Assembly (NCBI GenBank): GCA_946529215.1 | Contig: CAMMZC010000007.1 | Location: 1 to 64,000, forward strand | Source of the DNA: an uncultured Clostridia bacterium | GTDB lineage: Bacteria > Bacillota > Clostridia > TANB77 > CAG-508 | Length of the DNA stretch: 64,000 nucleotides | Direction: 5' to 3' | Shown: piece by piece, positions 1 through 8,568 of the stretch | Numbering within the stretch: the stretch's first letter is position 1 | Layout: each line of letters begins with the position of its first letter | Notes under the pieces: model-generated | What the model was told of the DNA's origin: nothing | The model's input: the letters and a program-made list of their open reading frames with translations, nothing else | Database searches by the model: none | Position numbers and translations under genes: made by a program

Positions 1-103
1 TGTTATCAAGAGTGGACGAGAGATTCGGCTTTAAGACTCCACAGCAACCTATTTAGGTTAGGTGCTAATACCGACCAAGAAAAAATGTACTTGGGATGAT
101 GAT
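1..103 (+). promoter_or_regulatory. SAM-I (S-box) riboswitch aptamer, 5' edge at window start
   Basis: The first 100 bases show the S-box pattern: TTATCAAGAG at the start, a core with CAGCAACC, then GGTGCTAATACCGACC. A closing P1 arm GATGATG (95-101) pairs with TGTTATC (1-7). It sits directly ahead of a terminator hairpin and metK, the classic target. It should bind S-adenosylmethionine and shut off metK transcription when SAM is abundant. The promoter lies outside the window and the outer end of P1 may be cut by the window edge. Confidence 0.9.
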
Positions 104-119
104 TTTAAAAAGAGAAATC

Positions 120-152
120 AACCTTTGTACAGAAAAGTATGAAGGTTTTTTT
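120..152 (+). terminator. Intrinsic terminator of the SAM riboswitch expression platform
   Basis: The arms AACCTTTGTAC and GTATGAAGGTT form a hairpin followed by a run of T. It lies between the aptamer and metK, so it is the regulated attenuator of the riboswitch. Confidence 0.85.
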
Positions 153-244
153 GCGCAATACGATAGGCTTGAAATATTATAAAAACATATTATTAAAAAA
201 ATTAATGAAACATATATGAATTTTTTTTAGAAAGGATGATGAAC

Positions 245-1387
245 ATGAGGAGATTATTTACATCAGAGAGTGTCACAGAAGGGCACCCAGACAAACTATG
301 TGATTACATATCAGATAGTATTTTAGACAGCTTTTTGGAAAAAGACAAAACCGCAAGAGTAGCTTGCGAAACAGTTGCAGGGAAAGGAGAAATATATATA
401 ACAGGAGAAATAACTTCAACAGCAAAAGTAGATATAGAGCAGGTTGTAAGAGACACCATAAAAGAAGTTGGTTATGACAACGAAAATACAGATATAGACT
501 ATAGAACATGTAAAGTTACAATAAATATGTCAAAACAATCCCCAGATATTGCACAAGGTGTTGATAGATCTTACGAAGATAAAGATGGACAAGCATTAGA
601 GTCAGAAGGCGCAGGAGATCAAGGATTGATGTTTGGATTTGCTTGTGATGAAACAGAAGAATTAATGCCACTTCCAATTTCTTTGGCACATAAATTAGCT
701 AAAAGATTGACAGATGTTAGAAAACAGAACATTTTAAATTATTTAAGACCAGATGGAAAAGTGCAAGTTACAGTAGAATATGAAGATGATAGACCTATAA
801 GAATAGATACAGTTGTTGTTTCAACTCAACATTTAGATGGAATTGAAATGTCAAAACTTCAAAAAGATATAAAAGAAAATGTAATAAATGTTGTAATTCC
901 AAAAGAACTTTTAGACGAAAAAACAAAATACTATATAAACCCAACAGGAAGATTTGTAATTGGTGGCCCTTATGGAGATAGTGGATTAACTGGAAGAAAA
1001 ATAATTGTTGATACTTATGGAGGATATAGTAGACATGGAGGAGGAGCTTTTTCAGGAAAAGATCCAACAAAAGTAGATAGATCTGCTGCGTATATGGCAA
1101 GACATATTGCCAAAAATATAGTTGCAAATAAATTAGCAAAAAAATGTGAAATTCAGTTTTCTTATGCAATAGGTGTTGCAAAACCTGTATCTGTATATAT
1201 AGATACATTTGGAACAAATCAAATTCCAGAAGAAGAAATAATAAAAAAAGTAAATCAAAAATTTGACTTAACACCAAGAGGAATAATTAATTATTTAGAT
1301 TTACAAAATCCTATTTACAAAAGAACTACAAACTATGGACATTTTGGAGACAAAGATTTACCTTGGGAGAAAGTTATTGAATTATAA
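245..1387 (+). CDS. metK: S-adenosylmethionine synthetase
   Basis: This enzyme makes S-adenosylmethionine from methionine and ATP in the cytoplasm. The N-terminus reads [16 protein letters not shown], the family signature with the catalytic His. [12 protein letters not shown] (about residue 120) and the glycine-rich [19 protein letters not shown] (near residue 265) are the ATP and phosphate binding motifs. About 380 residues, slightly shorter than the usual 390-400. ATGs at 236 and 239 overlap the AGAAAGGA ribosome binding site, so 245 is the likely start because it gives normal spacing. It is regulated by the upstream SAM riboswitch, a direct product feedback loop. The next gene is separated by a repeat and its own promoter, so metK is probably monocistronic. 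Confidence 0.97.
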   Translation: MRRLFTSESVTEGHPDKLCDYISDSILDSFLEKDKTARVACETVAGKGEIYITGEITSTAKVDIEQVVRDTIKEVGYDNENTDIDYRTCKVTINMSKQSPDIAQGVDRSYEDKDGQALESEGAGDQGLMFGFACDETEELMPLPISLAHKLAKRLTDVRKQNILNYLRPDGKVQVTVEYEDDRPIRIDTVVVSTQHLDGIEMSKLQKDIKENVINVVIPKELLDEKTKYYINPTGRFVIGGPYGDSGLTGRKIIVDTYGGYSRHGGGAFSGKDPTKVDRSAAYMARHIAKNIVANKLAKKCEIQFSYAIGVAKPVSVYIDTFGTNQIPEEEIIKKVNQKFDLTPRGIINYLDLQNPIYKRTTNYGHFGDKDLPWEKVIEL

Positions 1388-1396
1388 GTAATTTTG

Positions 1397-1430
1397 TGGT
1401 TCTTTTTGGGAACGGAGGAAAAAAGTAACT
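1397..1430 (+). repeat. Short dispersed GGGACGGAGG repeat (REP-like), copy 1
   Basis: The core reads CTTTTTGGGAACGGAGGAAA then AAAGTAAC, with one extra A in the core compared with the copies at 2266, 2317 and 32251. The outer GTTMCTTTTT and AAAAAAGTAAC arms are self-complementary, so each copy can fold. It lies in the gap after metK. Confidence 0.7.
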
Positions 1431-1494
1431 CTAGAATTCATAGATTAATTTATGAAATATATGCTTTTCTAATGAGAAAAATAAATTGTTTTAC

Positions 1495-1523
1495 TTGACT
1501 TTTAAATATACAATGTATATAAT
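1495..1523 (+). promoter_or_regulatory. Sigma-A promoter of the Big_2 protein gene
   Basis: TTGACT (1495-1500), a 17-nt spacer, and TATAAT (1518-1523), about 30 nt before the start codon. Confidence 0.8.
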
Positions 1524-1551
1524 ATAAAAAAAGAAAGGAGTTAAATTTTTT

Positions 1552-2259
1552 ATGAAAAGATTAAGTAAAGTATTATTATCAACAATTATAGCTGTAACAG
1601 TTTTATTTATAACGCCAATTATATTTACAAATAGCGATTATTCATATACTGTTAATGCAGCTACAAAAGTATCATTAAGCAAAACTAAAAAAACTCTATA
1701 TGTAGGAGATACATACAAATTAAAAATTAAAGGAACAAACAAAAAAGTTAAATGGAGCACATCTAACAAAAAGATAGCTACAGTAAATTCAAATGGAAAA
1801 GTTAAGGCTAAAAAAACAGGTAAAGTTACAATAACAGCCAAAGTAAGTGGAAAGAAGTATAAATGTACAATTAAAGTTAAGAAAAACTATGTTAAAGCAG
1901 GAAAGTATAAATTAACTTTTGGAAAGTACAAAAGTACATTACCAAAATATGATATTTGCGGAGGAATTTATACTATAAATGGAAATGGAACATATTCTTA
2001 CGAAAATACATGGAAAGATTATAGTGGAAAAAAATCAACCAAGAAACATAGTGGTAAGTACAAAATTGAATATTATAAAGACTATATGGGTGAAGTAGAT
2101 AAAAATAAATATGTTATAGCTTTTTATGCGAAAAAATCAAATGATAAATATGATGATTTCTTTATTAAAAAGGGATATTCATTAGATTGTTATAATATTG
2201 TTGGAAATAATAAATTGTCAGCAGAACAATATTTAAATACATTTAAATTAAAAAAATAA
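1552..2259 (+). CDS. Secreted protein with a bacterial Ig-like (Big_2) domain
   Basis: A 235-residue exported protein. Residues 1-37 form a signal peptide: MKRLSK, then a hydrophobic core LLSTIIAVTVLFITPIIF, with probable cleavage near VNAA. Residues 38-110 match a Big_2 fold (KVSLSKTKKTLYVGDTYKLK, then WSTSNKKIATVNSNGKVKAK and TGKVTITAKVSGKKYKCTIKV). The last 120 residues, rich in Tyr, Lys and Gly, form a separate domain that I do not recognise. No LPXTG or transmembrane tail is visible, so it may be released or held by charge. It has its own promoter and an AAAGGAG ribosome binding site, and is flanked on both sides by the GGGACGGAGG repeats, so it behaves as an insertable single-gene unit. 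The ligand is unknown. Confidence 0.75.
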   Translation: MKRLSKVLLSTIIAVTVLFITPIIFTNSDYSYTVNAATKVSLSKTKKTLYVGDTYKLKIKGTNKKVKWSTSNKKIATVNSNGKVKAKKTGKVTITAKVSGKKYKCTIKVKKNYVKAGKYKLTFGKYKSTLPKYDICGGIYTINGNGTYSYENTWKDYSGKKSTKKHSGKYKIEYYKDYMGEVDKNKYVIAFYAKKSNDKYDDFFIKKGYSLDCYNIVGNNKLSAEQYLNTFKLKK

Positions 2260-2265
2260 ATATGA

Positions 2266-2349
2266 AGTTACTTTTTGGGACGGAGGAAAAATGTACTTAT
2301 GCAATTTTTTAAATGAGGTTACTTTTTTCCTCCGTCCCAAAAAAGAACC
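2266..2349. repeat. Inverted pair of GGGACGGAGG repeats (REP/BIME-like)
   Basis: A forward copy (2266-2298, core GGGACGGAGG) and a reverse copy (2317-2349, core CCTCCGTCCC) stand head to head with an 18-nt spacer, giving a long hairpin just upstream of the DUF362 gene. The same unit occurs alone at 1397 and 32251. Paired short palindromic units of this sort resemble the REP/BIME elements mobilised by Y1 (RAYT) transposases. No such transposase is in the window. Confidence 0.75.
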
Positions 2350-2366
2350 TAGAAAGGAAGATGATT

Positions 2367-3251
2367 ATGGAAAAATCTAAAGTTTATTTTATAAAAGAAA
2401 TTACACCTGAGAATGTTGTTAAAATATATCAAAAATTAGGTAAAGAATTACCAGGAAAAGTGGCTGTAAAAGTTCACTCTGGAGAAGAAGGAAATCAAAA
2501 TTATTTACATCCAGAATTTATGAGACCAATGGTTGAATATGTTAATGGAACAATTGTTGAATGCAATACTGCTTATGTGGGAGAAAGAAACACTACAGAA
2601 AAACATTTAAAAACAATTGAAAGACATGGTTGGAATAAATATTTTGATGTAGATTTAATGGATAGAGAAGGACCAGATGTTGTTGTTCCTGTAAAAAATG
2701 GAAAAATTTTAAAAGAAGATTTTTTAGGGAAAAATATAGAAAACTATAATTCTATGCTTGTTTTGTCACATTTTAAAGGACATCCTATGGGTGGATTTGG
2801 AGGAGCTTTAAAACAACTTTCTATTGGATGTGCATCATGTGAAGGAAAAGCTTGGATTCACTCTGCAGGAACAAACAAAGACCAGTATACATTATGGGAT
2901 AACCTTCCTAAACAAGATGAATTTTTAGAATCAATGGCAGATGCTGCTTCAGCAGTAGTTGGTTATTTTAAAGGAAATATGGCATTTATAAATATTATGG
3001 CAAATATGAGTGTGGATTGTGACTGTTGTGCAGTAGCAGAAGATCCATGTATGCAAGATATCGGAATTCTTGCTTCTTTAGATCCAATTGCAATTGATCA
3101 AGCTTGTATAGATTTAGTTAATGCAAGTGATGACCCAGGAAAAGAACATTTCCTAGAAAGAGTAAATTCAAGACATGGAACTCATACAATAGATGCAGCA
3201 GCAGAATTAGGATTTGGAACGAAAGAATATGAATTGATAAATGTAGAATAA
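2367..3251 (+). CDS. DUF362 domain-containing protein
   Basis: A 294-residue cytoplasmic protein of the DUF362 family (function uncertain; often found with ferredoxin-like iron-sulfur proteins). The N-terminal part KVAVKVHSGEEGNQNYLHPE and the central LVLSHFKGHPMGGFGGALKQ with IGCASCEGKAWIH are typical of the family, as is DPIAIDQACIDLVN near the C-terminus. A cysteine-rich VDCDCCAVAEDPCMQD (about residues 214-229) could hold a metal or cluster. The ATG at 2367 is chosen because AGAAAGGAAG (2351-2360) gives good spacing; the longer reading frame from 2313 would start inside the repeat hairpin. The role is not predictable from the sequence alone. Confidence 0.85.
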   Translation: MEKSKVYFIKEITPENVVKIYQKLGKELPGKVAVKVHSGEEGNQNYLHPEFMRPMVEYVNGTIVECNTAYVGERNTTEKHLKTIERHGWNKYFDVDLMDREGPDVVVPVKNGKILKEDFLGKNIENYNSMLVLSHFKGHPMGGFGGALKQLSIGCASCEGKAWIHSAGTNKDQYTLWDNLPKQDEFLESMADAASAVVGYFKGNMAFINIMANMSVDCDCCAVAEDPCMQDIGILASLDPIAIDQACIDLVNASDDPGKEHFLERVNSRHGTHTIDAAAELGFGTKEYELINVE

Positions 3252-3270
3252 ATTTAAAGGAGAAAAATAT

Positions 3271-4893
3271 ATGTATATTGATAACAAAATCTTAATTGGA
3301 AAAAGCAAAGAAAAAGAATTATTTATTGTACCAAACAAAGCAAATAGGCATGGATTAATTACAGGAGCATCAGGAAGTGGTAAAACAATTACTTTAAAGG
3401 TTATGGCAGAAAGTTTTTCAAGTATGGGAGTACCAGTATTTTTAGCAGATGTAAAAGGTGATTTAGCTGGAATGTGCTTACCAGGAGAGTCAAACGAAAA
3501 AATACAAGAAAGATTAGAAGGATTAAACATAAAAGATTTTTCTTTTAAAGGATTTCCAACAGTATTTTGGGATGTATTTGCAAAATCAGGACATCCTATA
3601 AGAACAACTCTTCAAAGTGTTGGACCAACAATACTTTCAAGAATGCTTGGACTTAACGAAACTCAAGAAGGAGTTTTAGCAATTATTTTTAAAATTGCAA
3701 GAGAAAATGGCTATGAATTAATAGATTTAAAAGATCTAAGATTGTTGCTTCAATATGTTGCAGAAAATAGTAAGCAATATACTATAAGCTATGGAAATAT
3801 AGCTGCACAAAGTGTTGGAACTATTCAAAGAAGTTTATTAATGCTTGAAGAACAAGGTGGAGACTTTTTCTTTGGAGAGCCTGCAATAGATATAAATGAT
3901 TTTATAAAAATAAATGAAAACGGATTAGGAAATATAAATATACTTCATGCTACAGAATTATACAAACAACCAACTCTTTATGCATGTTTCTTATTGTGGC
4001 TTTTAACAGCTATAAATGGAACTCTTCCAGAAGTAGGAGACTTAGATAAGCCTAAAATGGTATTTTTCTTTGATGAAGCACATCTTTTATTTGATGATTT
4101 ACCAAATTATATGCTAACTCAAGTAACTCAGATTGTTAAACTTATAAGGTCAAAAGGAATAGGACTTTACTTTATTTCACAATCTCCAAAAGATATTCCT
4201 GATGAAATTTTAGCACAACTTGGAAACAAAGTTCAACATACTTTAAGAGCATATACACCTGCTGAGCAAAAAGTTATAAAAGCAGTTGCAGACTCATATA
4301 GAGCAAATCCAGAATTCAATACAGAAGAAGCAATTTCTGCACTAGGAACAGGTGAAGCATTAATTTCATTTATGAATGAAAAAGGAGAACCAAATATTGT
4401 AGAAAAGGCAACAATTTTACCACCACAAAGCCAAATGGGAGCAATTGATGATTCAATTAGACTTATGGTAGTAAGCAAAAGTGCATTTATGGGCAAATAT
4501 GACACAGTTGTAGATAGAGAATCTGCATTTGAAATTTTAAGCAAAGAAATGGAAGAAAAAAGAGCTTTAGAGCAAGAAGCTGCAAAGGCTAAAGAAGAGA
4601 AAAAACTACAAGAAGAGCAAGAAAAAGAAGCGGAAAAAATCAGAAAGGAAGAAGAAAAAGCACAAAAAGAAGAGGAGAGAGCTGAAGAAAAGGCAAGAAA
4701 AGAGGAAGAAAGAATCCGTAAAGAAGAAGAAAGACAAAGAAAAGAATTTGAAAAAGAAGCTGAAAAAGCAAGAAAGAATTCATGGCAATATAAAGTAGGA
4801 AAACAAGCTGAAAGAACTGCAAATTCAACAATTAACTCAGTAGCTAGAAAAGTTGCAAATAATGTACTTAAAAATTTATTTGGGTTAAAATAA
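3271..4893 (+). CDS. HerA-like ATPase with DUF853-type domain and charged C-terminal coiled coil
   Basis: A 540-residue protein of the HerA/FtsK-related ATPase group (DUF853, as in YjgR). The Walker A motif GASGSGKT is at residues 32-39, DVKGDLAGMC (about 68-77) follows the first strand, and FFFDEAHLLFDD (near residue 267) is Walker B. ISQSPKDIPDEILAQLGNKV is a sensor-like stretch conserved in the family. From about residue 425 to 510 the protein is almost pure Glu/Lys/Arg/Ala, a long coiled coil, before a short tail with NSVARKVANN. It begins 19 nt after the DUF362 stop with an AAAGGAG site, so the two genes are probably co-transcribed. Function within the cell is not established for this family. 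Confidence 0.85.
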   Translation: MYIDNKILIGKSKEKELFIVPNKANRHGLITGASGSGKTITLKVMAESFSSMGVPVFLADVKGDLAGMCLPGESNEKIQERLEGLNIKDFSFKGFPTVFWDVFAKSGHPIRTTLQSVGPTILSRMLGLNETQEGVLAIIFKIARENGYELIDLKDLRLLLQYVAENSKQYTISYGNIAAQSVGTIQRSLLMLEEQGGDFFFGEPAIDINDFIKINENGLGNINILHATELYKQPTLYACFLLWLLTAINGTLPEVGDLDKPKMVFFFDEAHLLFDDLPNYMLTQVTQIVKLIRSKGIGLYFISQSPKDIPDEILAQLGNKVQHTLRAYTPAEQKVIKAVADSYRANPEFNTEEAISALGTGEALISFMNEKGEPNIVEKATILPPQSQMGAIDDSIRLMVVSKSAFMGKYDTVVDRESAFEILSKEMEEKRALEQEAAKAKEEKKLQEEQEKEAEKIRKEEEKAQKEEERAEEKARKEEERIRKEEERQRKEFEKEAEKARKNSWQYKVGKQAERTANSTINSVARKVANNVLKNLFGLK

Positions 4894-5004
4894 AAAGTGG
4901 CTTAGTAGGCTATTCAAATATCATTTGCTTTGTTTATTTGGTTGCTTAAGCGGTATCTCAAAATAACAAATTTCAATTTTTAAGTAAAATTAAAAGAAAA
5001 AGAG

Positions 5005-5033
5005 TTGACAAATTCGAAAAAAACGTGTATAAT
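5005..5033 (+). promoter_or_regulatory. Sigma-A promoter of rpmF-secG
   Basis: A perfect TTGACA (5005-5010), a 17-nt spacer and a perfect TATAAT (5028-5033). This is one of the strongest promoters in the window, fitting a ribosomal protein gene. Confidence 0.9.
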
Positions 5034-5104
5034 CGTATAGTATGAAATAAAAATTAGAGAAATAAGGGTATATACATATATCTATTACAAGAGGAGGGAT
5101 TTAG

Positions 5105-5287
5105 ATGGCACAACCAAAAAGAAGATGGTCAAAAGCTAGAACACACAAAAAAAGATCAACATGGAAATTAGAAACACCAAAATTTACAAAATGTTCAAAT
5201 TGTGGTGAACCAGTATTACCACACACATTATGTTCAAATTGTGGATACTACGATGGAAAACAAATTGTAGAAAAAAAAGAAGACTAA
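5105..5287 (+). CDS. rpmF: 50S ribosomal protein L32 (zinc-binding form)
   Basis: A 60-residue basic protein. The N-terminus MAQPKRRWSKARTHKKRST is the L32 signature. Cys30, Cys33, Cys43 and Cys46 form a CxxC...CxxC zinc ribbon, so this is the zinc-containing version. The AAGAGGAGG site is close to the ATG. In many Firmicutes rpmF follows a YceD/DUF177 gene; that neighbour is absent here, and secG follows 23 nt later, so the two are probably co-transcribed. Confidence 0.97.
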   Translation: MAQPKRRWSKARTHKKRSTWKLETPKFTKCSNCGEPVLPHTLCSNCGYYDGKQIVEKKED

Positions 5288-5310
5288 AATCCGCTAAGGA
5301 GGAACAATAA

Positions 5311-5559
5311 ATGCAAGTATTAAAAATAATATTAACAGTAATTTATTTTATTGTATGTTTTGCAATTATAGTATTAGCTATGATGCAATCTAAAGAAGAT
5401 GCAGGATTATCTTCAACTATTACAGGTTCATCATCAAATAACTTCTTTGAGAAGAACAAAGGAAACACTAGAGAAGGTAAGCAAAAAAAATGGACTATTA
5501 TTTTTGGAATAGTATTAGTAATCCTTTGCATTGGATTAGGAACAATTTATATGTTGTAA
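5311..5559 (+). CDS. secG: Preprotein translocase subunit SecG
   Basis: An 82-residue protein with two transmembrane helices, residues 4-24 (ILTVIYFIVCFAIIVLAMMQ) and about 59-80 (WTIIFGIVLVILCIGLGTIY). The cytoplasmic loop between them, with SKEDAGLSSTITGSSSNNFF, is the SecG signature. It assists the SecYE channel. The gene lies 23 nt after rpmF with an AAGGAGG site and ends at a strong terminator. Confidence 0.95.
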   Translation: MQVLKIILTVIYFIVCFAIIVLAMMQSKEDAGLSSTITGSSSNNFFEKNKGNTREGKQKKWTIIFGIVLVILCIGLGTIYML

Positions 5560-5617
5560 AAATTGCTTTACAATATGTATAGTTTGTTTGAATTTATGAA
5601 TTAAAGTAAATAAAAAG

Positions 5618-5639
5618 TCGCCAGAGATGGCGATTTTTT
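5618..5639 (+). terminator. Intrinsic terminator of rpmF-secG
   Basis: TCGCC(A) and (T)GGCGA arms with a short GAGA loop, followed by six T. Confidence 0.9.
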
Positions 5640-5658
5640 GCGTTGTAATTAATAAGAA

Positions 5659-5710
5659 AAGCGGACGCTTTTTTGTTGAGCCGACTCGCCACAAAGTGAG
5701 AGTCGGCGGA
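5659..5710. terminator. GC-rich hairpin cluster between convergent genes
   Basis: AAGCG-GA-CGCTTTTTT (5659-5674) is a small terminator-like stem. It is followed by a very GC-rich perfect stem, GCCGACTC (5680-5687) with GAGTCGGC (5700-5707). The base composition is far above the local background. The position suits termination of the NUDIX gene arriving on the minus strand; origin of the GC-rich block is unknown. Confidence 0.55.
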
Positions 5711-5729
5711 GGAAGAACGCGTGAATATT

Positions 5730-6929
5730 TTAAAGATTATAGAATATCTTTGACATAATAATAGCAGCTTTTGTTGTAAGAGGAGAATGAATTTTATTTA
5801 AATCTAAAGTTTTCAAATCATACCATTCAATTTCTGAGATATTTTCTTGTTCATCTAATTTTTGTTTAGTTTGTACATAGTTTTCTTCTAATTCTGTTAA
5901 ATAAAACTCAATCATTTCTTCTGTAGCATAGCTTAAAAGTAATTTATTACATAATTTAATCATTTTTCCATTTATTTGTATACCAGTTTCCTCAAAAGCT
6001 TCTCTTTTGGCTGCAAAATCAAATAATTCTCCATTTTCTACAAGGCCTGCAGGTGCTTCAAAAAAGTATTCATCAACATTTTCTCTTGCAACAAATGGAG
6101 ACCTTTGTTGTTTAGATAATCCTATTTTTACTTCTCCATTTTCTATTTTTGTTAAAATACATTGAACAGAGTTTTTTGTAGTGGCATATACAGATTTATC
6201 TCCAAAATATTGTATTTTGTTTTTATTGTGTAATTTTAATACTTTTTTATCTGTTATATATTTTTCTACAACACCAAATCTGTATATTTCATATATTTTT
6301 TTCAAATATTTCTGCTTAGGATTAAAATGTTTTCTTAATAATCTTTTATTTTCTTTAAATTTTATAGGAATTAATTTTTTTAGTTCATTTTTATATTTTT
6401 CTTTAAACAGCATTAATCCATATTTTGTTTGTAAAGACATATTTATATCTTGTTTATTTAACAAATCATCTAAGCAGTTAATTGGATACCATTGAAAAAT
6501 TTCTTTTTTATCTTCATATTTAACTTCTATTTCTACAAATTTAGCCATTTGATCTGTGAATGATTGGGATACAGGTGAAAATCCAAAAGATAATTCTTTC
6601 CAATTAATAATTTTGTAATTTATTTTTTGGAAAATAATATCTATGGTAAAATCTATATTTTTATCCATTTTATATGCGGGCAATTCTAAAAATATTTTAT
6701 TACAAGCTGGTATATATGTATATTGCATTGCAAAATATAATGTTCCTTTATTATCTATTTTTAACAATATTGGAACAATTAAATCATTCATATGTAAATA
6801 GCTTTGCATTTGCTCTTTGCCTGAAGAAGGATTAAAGTATGTAATTTCATTCCTACAATATATATAGTTAGGATTTTCGACATTTTGTTTAGTTTCGAGT
6901 TCATTTATATATACTGTTTTATTTTCCAT
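5730..6929 (-). CDS. NUDIX hydrolase with a long unknown N-terminal region
   Basis: A 399-residue protein whose C-terminal third is a NUDIX domain. The Nudix box runs GLVENGELFDFAAKREA then FEETGI (about residues 290-313), with all metal-binding Glu residues present; family members hydrolyse nucleoside diphosphates linked to another group. The preceding FFEAPAGLVENGE and following SYATEEMIEFYLTEL resemble ADP-ribose pyrophosphatases. The first 220 residues, rich in Lys, Asn and aromatic residues, match nothing I recognise; they may sense a ligand or bind a partner. The gene is convergent with secG and divergent from the Rpn gene. The substrate cannot be assigned. Confidence 0.75.
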   Translation of the reverse strand: MENKTVYINELETKQNVENPNYIYCRNEITYFNPSSGKEQMQSYLHMNDLIVPILLKIDNKGTLYFAMQYTYIPACNKIFLELPAYKMDKNIDFTIDIIFQKINYKIINWKELSFGFSPVSQSFTDQMAKFVEIEVKYEDKKEIFQWYPINCLDDLLNKQDINMSLQTKYGLMLFKEKYKNELKKLIPIKFKENKRLLRKHFNPKQKYLKKIYEIYRFGVVEKYITDKKVLKLHNKNKIQYFGDKSVYATTKNSVQCILTKIENGEVKIGLSKQQRSPFVARENVDEYFFEAPAGLVENGELFDFAAKREAFEETGIQINGKMIKLCNKLLLSYATEEMIEFYLTELEENYVQTKQKLDEQENISEIEWYDLKTLDLNKIHSPLTTKAAIIMSKIFYNL

Positions 6930-7404
6930 TTTATAGGTTCTCCTTTGCTTTATATTTGATTATATTTATATCACAATTTTAAATTTTTAACAAGTATTTA
7001 AAGGTAGATAAATGTAGTTCTTTTGAATATAAAATATGTGATGGAAGAAAATGTCGGAATATGTCAAAAAAAGTGTATTAATAATTTGAAAAAGGTATTG
7101 ACAATTTTTATATTTATATGATATAATTCGATTATGCAATAAATATTTTAAATTGCAAATTATTTTGATTTAAGTGTTAAGAGGTTATTAAGATTATCTA
7201 AATTTAAGGATTAATTCAATTTTTTGAAATTCGATTAGTTTAATTTTTAGAATTTAAATTTCTAATAAAAATTTTTTGAGAAAGGAGAGTGAGTATATAA
7301 CAGTATAAGCAACAATTATATATTTATTGCAAATTTTAAAAAATTATATCAAAAAATATTGCACATAAGCATAAAATTTGATATAATGGAAAGGAATAAA
7401 AAAT
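6930..7404. promoter_or_regulatory. Intergenic region with Rpn-gene promoter and long leader
   Basis: A 475-nt divergent gap. TTGACA (7098-7103), an 18-nt spacer and TATAAT (7122-7127) face the Rpn gene, leaving a leader of roughly 270 nt, long for a simple UTR. The leader is very AT-rich and contains an AAAGGAGAGTGAG site near 7280 followed by only a three-codon frame. I see no recognised riboswitch. Confidence 0.6.
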
Positions 7405-8361
7405 ATGGAAAAAGTTTATAATTTAAAAAATGACATTATTTTTAAAGCATTTTTCTCAAGAAAAGGAAATGAAGAATACTTAAAGGATTTTTTAGGAGCA
7501 CTTTTAGGAATTGAAATAGAAACAATTAAGATTAAAGAAGAAGTAAGTCTAGAACAATTATCAACCGTAGAAAAAGGAGGAAGACTAGATTTACAAGCAA
7601 CTTTAAATGAAAGACAGATAGTTAATATAGAGTTACAAAGCAAAAATAATGGTAACTTTAGAGTTAGAACTGTTTTTTATGCTTCAAAAATGATTTCAAG
7701 AGAAGTTGTAAGAGGAACAGATTACAACGATGTAGAAAGAACTATTCTAATAAATATATTAGGATACGAAATGTTTCCTCAGTATGATGACTATATTAAC
7801 AAAACGGCAATTGTTTTGAGAGACCATAGAGAGTGCGAAGTTTTAGATGACGTAGAATGGTGGTTTATAGAATTACCTAAATTTAGAAAGGCTCATCCAG
7901 ATATGAATTTAAAAATCAATCAATGGCTTGCGTTCATTGATGATGAGGATAAGGAGTTGATCGAAATGGCTGAGAAGAAAAACAAAATATTAAAAGAAGC
8001 AAGAAATGAAGTAAATTATTTAACAGGAAATGAAGCGATAAGAAGAATGGCTGAACTACGTGAAAAATGGGATTTAGAATATGAGATGAGCATGGAATAT
8101 GCAAAAAAACAAGGACAAGAAGATGGAAGAAAGATTGGACTAGAAGAAGGAAAAGAGCAAGGAATAAAAGAAGGAAAAGAGCAAGGTATAAAAGAAGGAA
8201 AAGAGCAAGGTATAAAAGAAGGAAAAGAGCAGGGGATAAAAGAAGGGGCAAAAAAAGAAAAAATTGAAATTGCTAAAAGAATGAAAGAACAAAATATGGA
8301 TATAGAAGACATAATTAAAATAACAGGTCTTACCAAAAATGAGATAGAATCAATAGAATAG
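7405..8361 (+). CDS. Rpn-family PD-(D/E)XK nuclease / putative transposase
   Basis: A 318-residue protein of the Rpn/PDDEXK_2 family, related to recombination-promoting nucleases and often labelled transposase. The N-terminus NLKNDIIFKAFFSRKGNEEY is typical. The catalytic core is Asp62 in GRLDLQA and Glu76-x-Gln78 in NIELQ, a PD-(D/E)XK variant with Gln in place of Lys as in many relatives. ENEVNYLTGNEA-like helices follow. The C-terminal part holds four perfect GKEQGIKE octads (about residues 249-280), then a helical tail ending in TGLTKNEIESIE. It has its own promoter and terminator. Family members cut DNA in the few tested cases; whether this one is mobile or a defence/housekeeping nuclease is unknown. 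Confidence 0.85.
   Translation: MEKVYNLKNDIIFKAFFSRKGNEEYLKDFLGALLGIEIETIKIKEEVSLEQLSTVEKGGRLDLQATLNERQIVNIELQSKNNGNFRVRTVFYASKMISREVVRGTDYNDVERTILINILGYEMFPQYDDYINKTAIVLRDHRECEVLDDVEWWFIELPKFRKAHPDMNLKINQWLAFIDDEDKELIEMAEKKNKILKEARNEVNYLTGNEAIRRMAELREKWDLEYEMSMEYAKKQGQEDGRKIGLEEGKEQGIKEGKEQGIKEGKEQGIKEGKEQGIKEGAKKEKIEIAKRMKEQNMDIEDIIKITGLTKNEIESIE
8149..8244 (+). repeat. Four 24-bp in-frame tandem repeats
   Basis: Units start at 8149, 8173, 8197 and 8221, each close to GGAAAAGAGCAAGGTATAAA + AGAA, coding GKEQGIKE. Only a few substitutions separate the units, so copy number is likely to vary between strains. Confidence 0.9.
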
Positions 8362-8372
8362 AATATAGTAGA

Positions 8373-8403
8373 AATAGTCACTTGTGGGTAGAGTGACTAT
8401 TTT
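8373..8403 (+). terminator. Intrinsic terminator of the Rpn gene
   Basis: The arms AATAGTCACT (8373-8382) and AGTGACTATT (8392-8401) form a 10-bp stem with a short following T run. Confidence 0.8.
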
Positions 8404-8440
8404 GCTACATTTTTTGTCGAAAATTGTCAAAAATTTTTTC

Positions 8441-8468
8441 TTGACAATCTAAGTATTTGTGGTATAAT
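8441..8468 (+). promoter_or_regulatory. Sigma-A promoter of the SpaA-type surface protein gene
   Basis: TTGACA (8441-8446), a 16-nt spacer and TATAAT (8463-8468). A leader of about 95 nt follows, ending in an AGGAGG site. Confidence 0.85.
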
Positions 8469-8568
8469 GTATATAATTAATTCAAAAGAATTATGAAAAA
8501 TCTTTACAACCCAAATTATTAATCTCTAAATTTAATATAAAACTAACTACCTCCACAAGGAGGAAAAT

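Noticed and set aside
2313..2366. N-terminal extension of the DUF362 protein
   Set aside because: It would be translated from the repeat hairpin; the AGAAAGGAAG site supports the ATG at 2367.
7282..7300. Leader peptide in the Rpn leader
   Set aside because: The frame after AAAGGAGAGTGAG is only three codons long.
8149..8244. CRISPR-like array
   Set aside because: The repeats are contiguous 24-bp units within a coding frame with no spacers.
7934..8381. Minus-strand Leu/Phe- and Ser-rich ORFs across the Rpn repeats
   Set aside because: They are shadows of the GKEQGIKE repeats with no ribosome binding sites.
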